64,000 nucleotides of DNA from Petrosia ficiformis (Eukaryota; Porifera; Demospongiae; Haplosclerida; Petrosiidae), in contig OX345636.1 in NCBI GenBank assembly GCA_947044365.1, forward strand, positions 39,846,191-39,910,190, given 5' to 3'. Below are positions 1-14,450 of the stretch, one piece after another (position 1 is the stretch's first letter; each line of letters starts with the position of its first letter). The notes under the pieces are model-generated. The model had not been told where the DNA came from. It saw only the letters and a program-made list of their open reading frames with translations, and ran no database searches. Position numbers and translations under genes: made by a program.

Positions 1-3000
1 TTCAACCGGAATCATCCTTATCTTCCTTTGTTATTGTTACACAATCACCACCTTCTTTATCAACATTTCAACTGGAATCATCCTCATCTTCCTTTGTTAC
101 TGTTACAGAATCACCTACTCCATCAACGCTTCAACTGGAATCAACTCCACCTTTCTTATTTATATTTACACCATCACCTTCTCCATCAACATTTGAACTG
201 GAATCATCCTCATCTTCCTTTGTTCTGGTTACAGAATCACCTTCTGCATCAATGCTTCAACGGGAATCAGCTCTAACTTCCTTAGTTATGGTTACACAAT
301 CACCTTCTCGATCACCATTTCCACGGGAATCATCCTCATCTTCCTTTATTATTGATACAGAATCACCTTCTCCATCAACGCTTCAACGGGAATCAGCTCC
401 AACTTCCTTAGTTATGGTTACACCATCACCTTCTCCATCAGCATTTCAACAGGAATCATCCTCATCTTCCTATGTTATGGTTACACAATCACCACCTTCT
501 TTATCAACATTTCAATTGGAATCATCCTCATCTTCGTTTGTTATTGTTACAGAATCACCTTATCCATCAATGTTTCAACGGGAATCAACTCCACCTTTCT
601 TATTTATATTTACACCATCACCTTCTCCATCCACATTTCAACTGGAATCATCCTCATCTTCCTTTGTTCTGGTTACAGAATCACTTTCTCCATCAATGCT
701 TCAACGGGAATCAGCTCCAACTTCCTTAGTTATGGTTACACCATCACCTTCTTCATCAGCATTTCTACGGGAATCATCCTTATCTTCCTTTGTTATGGTT
801 ACACAATCACCACCTTCTTTATCAACATTTCAACTGGAATCATCCTCATCTTCCTTTGTTATTGTTACAGAATCACCTTCTCCATCAATGTTTCAACGGG
901 AATCAACTCCACCTTTCTTATTTATATTTACACCATCACCTTCTCCATCCACATTTCAACTGGAATCATCCTCATCTTCCTTTGTTCTGGTTACAGAATC
1001 ACTTTCTCCATCAATGCTTCAACGGGAATCAGCTCCAACTTCCTTAGTTATGGTTACACCATCACCTTCTTCATCAGCATTTCTACGGGAATCATCCTTA
1101 TCTTCCTTTGTTATGGTTACACAATCACCACCTTCTTTATCAACATTTCAACTGGAATCATCCTCATCTTCCTTTGTTATTGTTACAGAATCACCTTCTC
1201 CATCAACATTTCAACCGGAATCAGCTCCGACTTCCTTTGTTATGGTTACACAATCACCTTCTTTATCAACATTTCAACTGGAATCATCCTCATCTTCCTT
1301 TGTTATTGTTACAGAATCACCTTCTCCATCAATGTTTCAACGGGAATCAACTCCACCTTTCTTATTTATATTTACACCATCACCTTCTCCATCCACATTT
1401 CAACTGGAATCATCCTCATCTTCCTTTGTTCTGGTTACAGAATCACTTTCTCCATCAATGCTTCAACGGGAATCAGCTCCAACTTCCTTAGTTATGGTTA
1501 CACCATCACCTTCTTCATCAGCATTTCTACGGGAATCATCCTTATCTTCCTTTGTTATGGTTACACAATCACCACCTTCTTTATCAACATTTCAACTGGA
1601 ATCATCCTCATCTTCCTTTGTTATTGTTACAGAATCACCTTCTCCATCAATGTTTCAACGGGAATCAACTCCACCTTTCTTATTTATATTTACACCATCA
1701 CCTTCTCCATCAACATTTGAACTGGAATCATCCTCATCTTCCTTTGTTATGGTTACAGAATCAACCTTTCAACTGGAATCGTCCTTATCTTCCTTTGTTC
1801 TGGTTACAGAATCACCTTCTCCATCAACATTTCAACCGGAATCAGCTCCGACTTCCTTTGTTATGGTTACACAATCACCTTCTTTATCAACATTTCAACT
1901 GGAATCATCCTCATCTTCCTTTGTTATTGTTACAGAATCACCTTCTCCATCAATGTTTCAACCGGAATCAGCTCCAACTTCCTTATTTATGTTTACACCA
2001 TCACCTTCTCCATCAACATTTGAACTGGAATCATCCTCATTTTCCTTTATTATGGTTACACCATCACCTTCTCCATCAACATTTCAACTGGAATCATCCT
2101 TATCTTCCTTTGTTCTGGTTACAGAATCAACCTTTCAACTGGAATCGTCCTTATCTTCCTTTGTTCTGGTTACAGAATCACCTTCTCCATCAACATTTCA
2201 ACCGGAATCAGCTCCGACTTCCTTTGTTATGGTTACACAATCACCTTCTTTATCAACATTTCAACTGGAATCATCCTCATCTTCCTTTGTTATTGTTACA
2301 GAATCACCTTCTCCATCAATATTTCAACCGGAATCAGCTCCAACTTCCTTATTTATGTTTACACCATCACCTTCTCCATCAACATTTGAACTGGAATCAT
2401 CCTCATTTTCCTTTATTATGGTTACACCATCACCTTCTCAATCAACATTTCAACTGGAATCATCCTTATCTTCCTTTGTTCTGGTTACAGAATCAACATT
2501 TCAACTGGAATCATCCTTATCTTCCTTTGTTCTGGTTACAGAATCACCTTCTCCATCAACATTTCAACCGGAATCAGCTCTAACTTCCTTAGTTATGGTT
2601 ACACCATCACCTTCTCCGTCAACATTTGAACTGGAATCATCCTCATTTTCCTTTATTATGTTTACACCATCACCTTCTCCATCAACATTTGAACTGGAAT
2701 CATCCTCATCTTCCTTAGTTATGGTTACACCATCACCTTCTCCATCAACATTTGAACTGGAATCATCCTCATCTTCCTTAGTTATGGTTACACCATCACC
2801 TTCTCCATCAATGTTTCTTGATGAATGTTTTGAAGCCAATTGTTCTCAAACATGTACAAGTACTGAAGGAAGTTTCACTTGTGGATGTGATGATGGTTAT
2901 CTACTAGATAGTGATGAAACAACTTGTAATGGTATGTATTTGGAGTTTATACAGTATTCTCTTTTTAAGCAATAGATTAGTATACTTTCAATTCATAGCC

Positions 3001-6000
3001 TAAAATATGTACTTGGGTGTAGTTGTAATTGTACTCAATCACAGAAGGAGATTTCACCTGTAGATGCAACAATGGTTATCTACTGGAATACTGTGTTCAT
3101 TGTCATGGATATAATCAACTCATTTTAAAATATTGCGTGCATAGTTCTCCCCTATCTTATCCTCCAGTACATGTAGTGTTGTTTCAGTTTGACAATAATA
3201 ACTACTTGCATTGTACTTATAGTATGCATAGTTTCTCAAACTTTAGTTTTAGTTAGGTGTAGTTATTGCAGTAGACATGTATTTTGCATGTATTTTAACT
3301 AGTTTTAGGTTGATTAGATAAAACTCAAAATGTATAACCTACAGAACTTAAAGCTGTATTAGTTATAGTTAGCTAAAACAACAGTAATAGTAGGTTCACT
3401 CATGGGACATTGTAAATTTCAGGAGGTACTTGGGTTCTTACAGATTGCATGATAATCTGCAGATTGGCAGGCATTGTGTGGTATAGGTGGCAGATCAGGG
3501 GAAGACTTTGGGGGGGGGAGGGGGTTGGGTTGTTCTAGCGCATTATTTTTATGCTTACTAATCATATAATTACAAACCATACAGATCGATAGCTTATTTA
3601 CCTGGTTATGAACTACATTATTGTAGGATCAAAGCAGCTATTTGATGAAGGATATGCGGTATACAACCTGGCTTAGATACATTACTTGAGTTTAAGTCAT
3701 TCAATTACTGATCCGGATTAATGGCAAAAATGACCACACCCTTATGTATATTAATTAGATGATAAACATTTTCTTTCACCATCGGTGCTCTAATGCACAG
3801 ACCATCCCTCCCACTATCTTAAATATGTTCTGCCTCCTATGTTCTGTTTGCATAGATTTCACTAAGTACCAGATTGTGCAGAACATAGTGTATAGAGCAT
3901 GTAATTATGTCCTAGATGTTACAACGTACCCTCCCATTTTAGTGTAAGCAGCAAAAGCAACTTTCATGCGTTGAAAAATAATTTTATTAATTGAATCACT
4001 GGCATCAAACAGGTTGAGATAAAAAGTGACACGTAACTAAATTCTATACATGCATATATACATACATATCTGCATGTACATACTTATACATAATTAAGTA
4101 TATCCTTGCATGGAAATGTACATGCTTACTTTGCTTAGCAAACAATTAAGCATATATTTGTACCATAATTCCATATTTTTGTGTAAGCACTCATGTACAA
4201 TTGTATATACACATTTTACCATTCATCCAGATATTGATGAATGTATTAACAACACTCACAATTGTACTCAAACATGTACAAACACTGATGGAAGTTTCAC
4301 TTGTGGATGTAATAGTGGCTATGTATTGGATTCTGATGGAGTAACTTGTAACGGTTTGTACAGAAACTACACACTGTATATATGTTATGTATATGAATCA
4401 CCTTTGGTACTTATAATATACAAACTTACACAAGCTAGTACAGAATTCAATGTGTTCTATTTTTTCACTGAACCTGTCCTGTAGTGTATTGTCATCATAA
4501 ATTATTTAAAATGACTTACCTAATGAATGTGATAAGTTCTTCCGCATTATTCCGTAACTATATATTAATTCATCCTTCTTACCACAGTTGAAATCCCTGT
4601 GGTACCGTTTCTACAATTTGATAGTACTATATCCCCTATTGTGGAACTTTCCAGTGGGGATGATGTATCCAGTAGGGTTTTCATTGGTGACAGCCAGAGC
4701 ATTGTTGGAATTGTAATTGGAGATACATTATATACAGAAGTCCATGTGAGTCCCATGTACATACTATATACATGTACATGTAGGTATATACATTTACATA
4801 AGAGTTTAGGTCACGTGGGATCAAGAATTAATAATTCCATACATACATACATACTCACAAAAGTATTCCATAATATTATACTTGCAATATGTTATACTGT
4901 AGTGATAATATTGTTAGGATACTTATTTATTAAGAATTCATTCAGACAATTATTTGATCCTACATTCACAGGTTGGTGATAATGGTGTAATGTCTTTATC
5001 CCAAAATTTTCTTTTCTGGCAACCAAGGGTTTTTCCCACAGAAAACCAAAACATAAGAGATTCAAATGTGTTTGCTGTATACTGGGCTGATGTAGATAAC
5101 AGAGTTGAAGGTATGTGCATATTAATATTATCTACATCAAGGTGAATACTGTGTATGAATTTATTGCAAGGAGTTTGTGATAATTATTTACTAAAGACTT
5201 GCCAGAAAATTGAGGACATGAGGTAATCAGTCTACATATTCTGAATTGGAACTAGTTTGTAATAACAAAACCTATTGTGTAATTATAAAAAAAGAACTGA
5301 TAAATATATTTATTCTACACTTTCACTAGGTTCTATAAGACATCAAGTATTTTCAGAAGGTTTAGCAAGTGGTCAATTGCAGATTATTAATGAATATATT
5401 CAAACATCAGAAGGAACCAATTTTACAGGCAAGTGGGCGTTACTAGTGGAATGGAACAGTGTTCATCCTTATGACCATCTGTCTTTTATTAACTCTCCAT
5501 CTTCTTTTGAAAAAGATACTGCAGACTTTCTTAATTCGGTAAGCATGCATGCACATGCATGAGATTATACATAGACATAGGATAAAGTAAATGGGTTATT
5601 TTTCACACTCTACTCTTATTGATAATAATATTCTAATACAATTATAATATAGAATAACTACCAGACAATAGATATAGAAATATACAAATATTAATGAATT
5701 ATATACATCAAAATAATTGTGATGAAATCATTGTGAATTCTAGTCTTCCTCTGCCATTCGATATGTGTCCAATTTTTAACATTTATATTAGTTTGTTCTC
5801 CAGTTTCATTGAACATATTAATTTAATAGAGAATTCTCTGCGAAGGCCTTATTAGTTGTTAGTGGTTAATAAAGTTGATAACTGTTTATATAGAACTATT
5901 TGTTTGTTTCCTCTTAATCATTGCACAGACCAACACATTTCAAGCTATCATCATCACAGATGTGTTCAACACATATGTCATATACACATATAAATGTGGT

Positions 6001-9000
6001 GAACTAGAGTGGTCTGGTCCAGACAATGGATATGCTGTGGTTGGATATAACCTTGCAAGTGGAAATTTCATAAACCATCCTCTTTCAAACAGACGTGAAG
6101 TTAATACAATTGCCTGTCAAAATCTCCCTAGCACTGACATTGTGAATATTGTCTATTCATTTGAAGCAAACAGTAGTAAGATCTTGTTATTATATAATGA
6201 AAAGTAAACGATCATTGCTGGTTACACATTCAGTTTCATCATAACTCATACTACACATTATCGCAATATAGATATAATATGCATATTGTAACTGAATTAA
6301 GTATTATTTTTTTGTAGATCTTCCAATACTACAATGTCTGAATGCATATTCTCAAGACATTCAGATGTTTGGAACGGCTGTGCCATCTAGGTTTTTGTTT
6401 CCACCTCCATGTCCATGTGGAATACAACAAATATTCCTGGATCAACGATATGGCTTTTTGTTAGCTGAGGATTCAGGCATTTGTGCTGCTTTCATCTTTG
6501 GCTTCTCTCGAAATACTATGTGCTGTTACAACACAAAGTGAGTACATTTATCTGGCTAGACAATGTTCTCCATTTAAAGTCATAATTTAAACCAAGTTAC
6601 CAGTTTACATACTCACTACATGCATGCGTAGTTAGTGAAGTTACATATTTTTTTCTATTTGGAGGAGAGAGTTAATAAAGATGTGCATATAGACTTACAT
6701 ATATAATTTATTTGGAAAACTTGCTCTTGATAATTTTGCAAGCTAAAAAGAATCTATAAAAGTAAATCTGATGGAAATATTATTATTTGATATGTGCATT
6801 TCTGACATGGCATGCAGTGTCTCAAAAATGTAACACAAAATAATTAAAATTTTGTTTGAAAGTACTTAATACTATGTATTTCTTTATGACACTATCAAGT
6901 GTAGCATGGTGACTAATCATGCTTACCATTTGACCTTTAGACCTTTTTCTCTCTCTTTGCAACACATTCTGCATGCATGCATTCAATCACATGTAGATTA
7001 CATTTTGGTAGCAAGACATCTCAACCAGAAAGGACATTTTGAGAATAGAGACAACTATTAGCAACATTGAAGACAGTCAATAAATTAAAGCAAATTAGAC
7101 AGTGATATAGTCCCTCATCTCCATAATTGTTTTTGTATCTTTTTAGCATTACAAATAATTAATTATAATGAGACGAAAAAAGTGCAGAAACAAGAGCAAA
7201 TTAGACAGTGACATAGTCCAACATCTCTATAATAGCTATTCAAAGAGATTATAATTTTTATGATCATTGTGGGGTGTACATAGCCCAAACCATACTTTGT
7301 TTTATTATTTCATAGCTCTGGATCTTTGATAACATCAGGAAGTCTAGCAAGTTCCACACTTGCTTTCAATCCTTTCTTCAGATTTTCATTCCCTTTTTAT
7401 GATCAATTTGATTTAAAGTTCAGACAGGTCTGTTGTGAAGATGTGAATTTTTGCACCTTGTATCATGAGAGGCGGCCTCTTGAAAATTGTTTTAGATATA
7501 GACCACCATTCTTTGGTATGTTGTCACTATAAACACTGGTCAATATATGTCATAGTGTTTATATCATAACCCATCAGTTATAAATTGGAGTTGTGTAGAA
7601 ATTACAACTAATTGTAATTATCACCAGTAATTATCAATTATCATTATAATACACTGTAAAAATGAACTGGTTATTTTAACCCTTATTTGGTTACAGGAGT
7701 TTCAATGCTGTTGATAATAAATATTATGCTTGTGAGGTTTATTGTAAATTCTCATTCAATTATCTGTAGAGAACAAAGATATCTGTTGACAAATTCCACA
7801 ACTTTGTACTTATAATAACAAATAATAAATAGCAAATAGATTTTTTTAAACATTTGTATATATACACTGCAAAAACAAAGTTAAAATAACTAATTTGTTT
7901 GTTAGCACAGTTGCAACACTATAAAAAATTAATTGTTGTTTCACTCAATTCGGTTGGTTTATTATATACAATATCATGTCTATAAGTATTACAGTATGAA
8001 TAATGTGAGCCCTCTATAGTATAGAGTTATGTTATATAATGTGACAAAAGTTTACTATAGCTAGCTGCTTTGACACTGTTACTGTCAAGCAGTATGAATG
8101 ATGTCTTGTTTTACAGTACATACAGTTACTTAGCTGCTTTGACAGTGACACTTACTATCATGCAGTATGAATTACATCTAGTTTTGCAGCTTGTTCTTGG
8201 CTTTATAACAATTATTCATCTTTGATGTTTATAATTATAAAAATGAAACTCATATAACCAATTAAATTGGTCAAAATAACAAATCAGTTTTTACAGTGTA
8301 CAATTATGTAATATTAACATGATGGAAAAATATGTGAAACACCAAAGCATTATGTGATTACAATTGTTGCGGTCTACTTTTGTATGGCATCATGTCATAC
8401 CATAAACATACACATATAAATCTGTTGTCTTTTGCATGCATTATTGAATTCCAAATTGATATTTCCAATGTAACAGCATGGTTGTGGGGCGATCCTCATA
8501 TCAGAACTCTCGATGGAAGAAGATACACATTTAATGGACTTGGAGAATATATATTTGCTAATGTTAATGGTACATTTGAAACTCAAGCTCGTACCAAACT
8601 GGCAGCTGAGAATACAACTGCTACAATATTCTCAGCTTTTGCAGCTGCTGACTTGGCTTCAGGGAGTGACAGAGTACAGGTATACACACATACACACACA
8701 TAAAAGCAAACACAAGCACAATTATCAGATTTTCACTTTAATTTTATTGGGGGAGGGGGTGGGGGTGAACCTTGAGTGAGTGGATTTTGCCATTCTGTGA
8801 GTGAAAATATGACTGTTTTCAATTGCAACTGGTGCATAGCATATTTGGTGAGGGTGATTTGTTGCTTTTCTAGAGACATCCTAGAGCCTTTAATAATTAA
8901 TATGCATATTCATCTATTTACTCAATTTCTTTTTTAATTCTAAATGTTCAGATACCTAAAAACTCATAAGGGAGTGGGTGATGTAAAAACTAAATAATGT

Positions 9001-12000
9001 ACTGATAGGGCTTTGTTGAAAATCTTCCATTTATACAGTCTTTAATCATCATTATTTTGATGTACATTTAGTGTCTAGGTACTTCCCAAAGTTCTCACTC
9101 TTCATGATTGAAAATAGTTTCTGTTGCTTAAATTCTTGAAAAAAGCTCATAATCCTTCCTCCACCTAGTTCATCTTTGTTTGGTATGCCCCTCAGTAATG
9201 GTCTTTGCTACAGAAGATAAACACAAACACAAATAATTGTATGTACACACACAATTTTATGCATAATTATCTAAACACATAGAGTGAAATTGGACCGGAT
9301 GGACAGATGGTGGTAAGAATAAATGGAACAGATAAAACAGCTAACCTCTCTTCAGTTGGTGATACTTACATGACAATGTCTGTAATGTTGGAAAGGATCA
9401 CTGAAGACACCATATCAGTGTCATTTCAGAGTTCAATAACTATTGAAATATCACTCAGAGCAGGAGCACTATCATCTTTACTGAAAATACCTCCTGAATT
9501 TATGGGAACAGTTACAGGTCTTTTAGGAAATTTTGATGGCGATGATACAAATGATCTCATTTACAGAAATGGTACAACTGCATCCAATGATATTCGTGAT
9601 AGTAAGAAACATGAGGTTGGACAAACATGTGAGTTAAGACCTAATATAATGTGGATCGCCTGTAATTACTCATTATTAATAAATTAATATAACATGCACA
9701 TAACATCAAGGGATCAGGATGATCACTGAGCACATTTGCAAAACTTCAATAATAATATTATGAATGCTACAAAAGCAACGTGTGTATCTTTAGGTTAATC
9801 AGCTATGTGAATAGCTTTGAAAGAAGCCGCAAATTGTACAAAGTACCTTTAATCTATAGGTTGAAAAAAATGTGGAAAGCAAATGGCTATTAGGTTGTCC
9901 AAATTCAGACAGAAGAAACCAGAGTTTTTCATGAATTTTGAAGCATGGGCCAAATTGGCTTAACAATGGTTACTGTTTGTGCCATTGGGAATACATTTTG
10001 AGCCAATTAACAAAAAGCTGTTTTTGACAAAATTACCTGCACCCTCTGGCCCAAAGAGAGAACTGTGCTGTGCCAAATAAGAAGCTCTTTGGGGCAATGG
10101 TGCACCATATGAGCTTATCAAAAACACTTGGTGAAACACTCTTTGAAGCAGTATAATGATTGCCACAAAAACAATCGTAGTTGTGTTTTCCACAATCACA
10201 TCATTGTTTTTAATTATTTCCCTCTTCTCTTTTTTCATTTATCAGGGCAAATCACACAGAATGAATCTCTATTCTACTATGACAGTGGTGAAAATGTATC
10301 CACTCTCTCTGATCCAAACCACATTCCTATATTTCTTGATGAGATTGATAATGAAACATTAAGTGAAGCAATTGCATTCTGTGGAGGTGATGAGAACATT
10401 GAATGTCTCTTTGATTTCAGTCAAACCAGAAATGAAGCACTTGCTCAAAGTACTGCTAGTACTAATAATCAAAATAATGAGAATGAACAAGTCATAGGTT
10501 AGGTGTAACTCTCTCTCTCTCTCTCTCTATAAATAATTATATATATATATATATATATGTGTTATATATAACATGTTTCAGAGGTCTATATGCGTTATAT
10601 AAACCTGCCACGAGGTAAGATATCACCCGAGGGCGTAGCCCGAGGGTGATATCATCCGAGTTGGCAGGTTTATATAACGCATATAGACAGATGAAACATG
10701 TTATATCTGATATATTTTAGAATGAGATTCATACCTTGGATTGTCCTGCAAGAGATTGTCATTGAGTCCGTAAGAAATCGCCTTCGAGTTTCACGAGGTT
10801 GATATTTTAAAATATCAACCTATTTTGAGGTTTATATGAGAACTATAAACTTACACGCCCCATAGAAATGTATGGGCTATGAATCTCATTATGAGATATA
10901 TATATATATATATAATTTATATATATAATATATATGTAATATATATACCATTGCTTCGAGGTGTACATGTATATGGCGAATATAAGACGTGATCCCTGAG
11001 ATATTAGCCCAAGGCGAAGCCGAGGGCTGATATCGAGAGACGAAAGTCTTATATTTGCCATATACACCAAGAACACATGGTACATATATATATTCAGTAA
11101 CTTACAGAAATGTCAAACATGCCAAATACACGAAAGATTTCAATGCCCACTGCGTACACTTATCTGTGTTCTTGGGTATAACCTTACGCTTCATTTCATC
11201 TACCTTGGGTGATGTAGTGAATGTAAATCGTGAAGCAGACATGGTATCAACTTTTTTCTTCCTCGATAACAAGAGCCTCTTCCTCTTCAGTCATTTTTCA
11301 GCTGTAACCGCAGATGGCAGATGGTAATGCGCATGCTGCAATTGTCACGTGGAGGTGAGTATATCAGTAATATACACCTGCGGTTATCAAACCGGGTGGT
11401 ATATCATGTATATACAACCCGGCGGCCCTTTGATGTTTCTGTTAGTTATGGTATATGTATATTATATAGTATGCTAATAGGTCCTATATACAAAATATAG
11501 GACCTGATTTTTGTGTCCGAGGATGTGATATAGCCCGAGCCTGCGAGGGCTATATCACATCCTCTTAGGTCTATATACAATATATAGACCTCACCACATC
11601 AAAAGGAGATGTCACCATCATACTATATATATATATGGTGAATATATGGTGCAAGAAATTATCACATTAACACTGTTAATGTGATAATTTCTTGCAGCTG
11701 TTAAGCATTCTTTCATTTCTTTGTGTGAATGTAACACAGTTCAAATGTAAGTTATGTAACACAGTTCAAATGATCTACAAATGCAATGCACAGATCATGT
11801 GCACAAGTACTGTCAAGTAGTGACAGCACCTGTCACTGGCTGTCAGTGTCAACTCAGAAGACAAAGACTGTCATGTCAGACTCTGACTTACTAGAAGAAG
11901 CTTCTGATTCAGATACAAATGAAAAATTACCTCCAAGAAAGCGAAAAGTATAGATCTATATAAAAAGCAGAAGTGAATATTATAATATTATGCTTGCGAA

Positions 12001-14412
12001 ATCTCTGCATTCTAACAGAAACATTCATATGTTCAAAAATATCGTAAAGCCTGGGAAAAAATTGACAATTTCAAAGGATGGCTAGAACCAGTGAAAGTGA
12101 ATGCTGAGAAAGCACGCTGTAAAATATGTTCAAAAGAGCTGAGGGCAGTTATAACGCTACTTTAAAAACACAAACTCTCAGCAAGTCATCAACATAAGGA
12201 GGAAGAACTTCATGACCCTAGACCTGTACAAACTATTGACATGTTTGGGGGCAGACAAAAAGACAGGCTAGTGAAGGATGCTGAAATCAAAATGGCTATG
12301 TTCTTTGCTGAACACAATCTATCTTTTAGTGTAATGGATCACTTCTCTGATCTGCTTCCGAAAATCTGTCCTGACTCGCCAACTGCTCTCCACTTTAAAT
12401 GTAAACGCACAAAAACGAAGTGTATCATCAAAAATGCTTGTGCGGCACACTTCCATCAAAATGTTAGAGAAGATTTGGCTACTACTCCGTTTTCACTGAT
12501 CATTAACGAGACGACAGATGTCTCTACCACAAAAGAATTAGCCCTCGTTTGCCGGTTTTACAAGAAAGAGCAAAAAAATGTTCTCAGTCATTTTTACAAT
12601 ATGATTCCTATTGTAGATAGCACTGCTGAGTCACTGTATAGATCCACAATTCATTGAAGAGTGTTCGACAAGTAAACACACAAAAGAAGCTCTCTTTGTC
12701 TCTTAAAAAAAGAACCAATAGATGGGCGTTTCTCCCAGGAACTATTCGCCCCATATCGCTGAAAGTGTAAGGTGTGTTAGTCTGTTACTCGTGTCCATTG
12801 TCCTGTTCTTCTTTGATGTTTCTGTTAGCTATAGAATATATTATATGTACCATGGCTTCTCGGTATATATGGTGAATATAAGACCCGAGCACCGAGATAT
12901 TGGCCCGAGGCGAAGCCGAGGGCCAATATCGAGGTGCGAGGGTCTTCTACCATGACTAGATTGAATTGACCAATCAGATTGCTTATAATGAGGTTTCTAA
13001 ATGTGTTATCAAACCTCCTGGTCTATACCAGGAAGTTTGATAACATGTTATTAAACCTCCCAGTAAAATTTTCCCGTCATTGATTGAAATAAAATTCAAG
13101 TTACATAGTTGTCAATTCCTTTATAATACTTCATAAATAATAATTATAATAATTGACATAAAACAACAATCATGATGACTATTATACAACTGTAGCTATA
13201 ATTATTAGCTGTAATTCATAGTGATGCATGTTCTTTTTGAAAATCTGACACCAATTTGTATGCTTGTGATTGAGGTCTTTCAGAGCTCTATTACTTCCTC
13301 TTGTATGAGATTCCAAAAGAGTTGGGTGGGGCTGTTCTTGCAGCGCTAGCTTCTTGGTAGCGATTGATCGATATCGCTGGAAGACCACACCTTATACTGG
13401 AGTAGAGGAGGAGCCGGAAGTTTGCCACATGTAGAGCTCTTTTTGTCATTTGCGATTCAACTGTTGATTAGTTACTTGTCTAAAGAGTCACAGAAACCCA
13501 CACTATATCAGTATACTGTTGCCACGCGCAAAGATTTGCTTAGTTACTGTATTTCGCGCGTGTTTCATGGTAGAAGACGGTTATACACCTCGGTATGGTT
13601 TCTACTGATTTATCAAACCTCGTGCCGTCAGCCCTCAGTTTGATAAATCCAGTAGAAACCTTTACCTCTGTGTATAACCTATACTTATATTTGCCATATA
13701 TCCCTCGAAGCCATGGTATATATATTACATATATATATATATATAATTATATATATATTTAGAATATTATATATATATAATATACCATAGCTAAAAGGTA
13801 TATCAAAGTTATCAACAGGTGTTGTATACACGATATACACCCAGCCGTAAATGGATATGAAACCACAGGGTTGATATCAGACCTATAAAGGATATTCATT
13901 ATATATTGTATCAGTCTGAGGATGTGCAGTCAAGTTGTAAATTGAAAAATAAGGGAGAAGAATTGTAAACAACAATGACTGATCATGATTTATACATATA
14001 TGTTATAGTGTAGTATAAATATCACTTCCTTTGTGACAGTTTCTTCTTTCTCATATCACTCTTAATTTCCTTTTCAACAGCTAACTTTCCTCCAATGATA
14101 CAAGGTCCTGATACATTCTCAATCACATTAAATGAAAGAGCAACTTACATAGTCAATGTTAGTGATCCTGGTGATACATTTAATGTCACGATAATGGCTG
14201 ATACTGGTACATTACCTGAAGGATATACTTTTACAGCTGGTATAACATCTTACGAATACATATTCACTGTTACTTTGACTGATCTGGTAATGTTCACATT
14301 TTCTATTGTTGCTACCGATTCTATAGGAGCTTCCAGTAATATAGCACCACAAGTATGTGTGATACATTATGCTTATAATAATGATATACATGTAATTACA
14401 TATAATTATATA

Positions 14413-14450
<38 letters not shown>

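Larger units (their letters stand above)
10498..14080 (+). other. Long intron packed with foldbacks and transposon fragments
   Basis: 3.6-kb intron. It holds (CT)n and (TA)n tracts at 10510-10560, at least seven hairpin palindromes, a minus-strand Crypton-like fragment (11100-11300), and a plus-strand hAT transposase fragment (11870-12660). It also contains many TA-rich spacers. Individual entries are given separately. Confidence 0.75.

Noticed and set aside
28..2583. Long open frames in a second plus-strand frame ([17 protein letters not shown] proteins) and a minus-strand frame over the mucin repeat
   Set aside because: The repeat unit is a multiple of three without stops, so several frames are open automatically. 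Only the Ser/Thr/Pro frame joins correctly to the EGF and later exons.
3..2814. CRISPR-like regular repeats
   Set aside because: The array is head-to-tail coding DNA with no unique spacers, in a eukaryotic gene.
13182..13388. Minus-strand open frame near a foldback
   Set aside because: Considered as a recombinase C-terminus, but no catalytic Tyr or Arg motif could be recognised.
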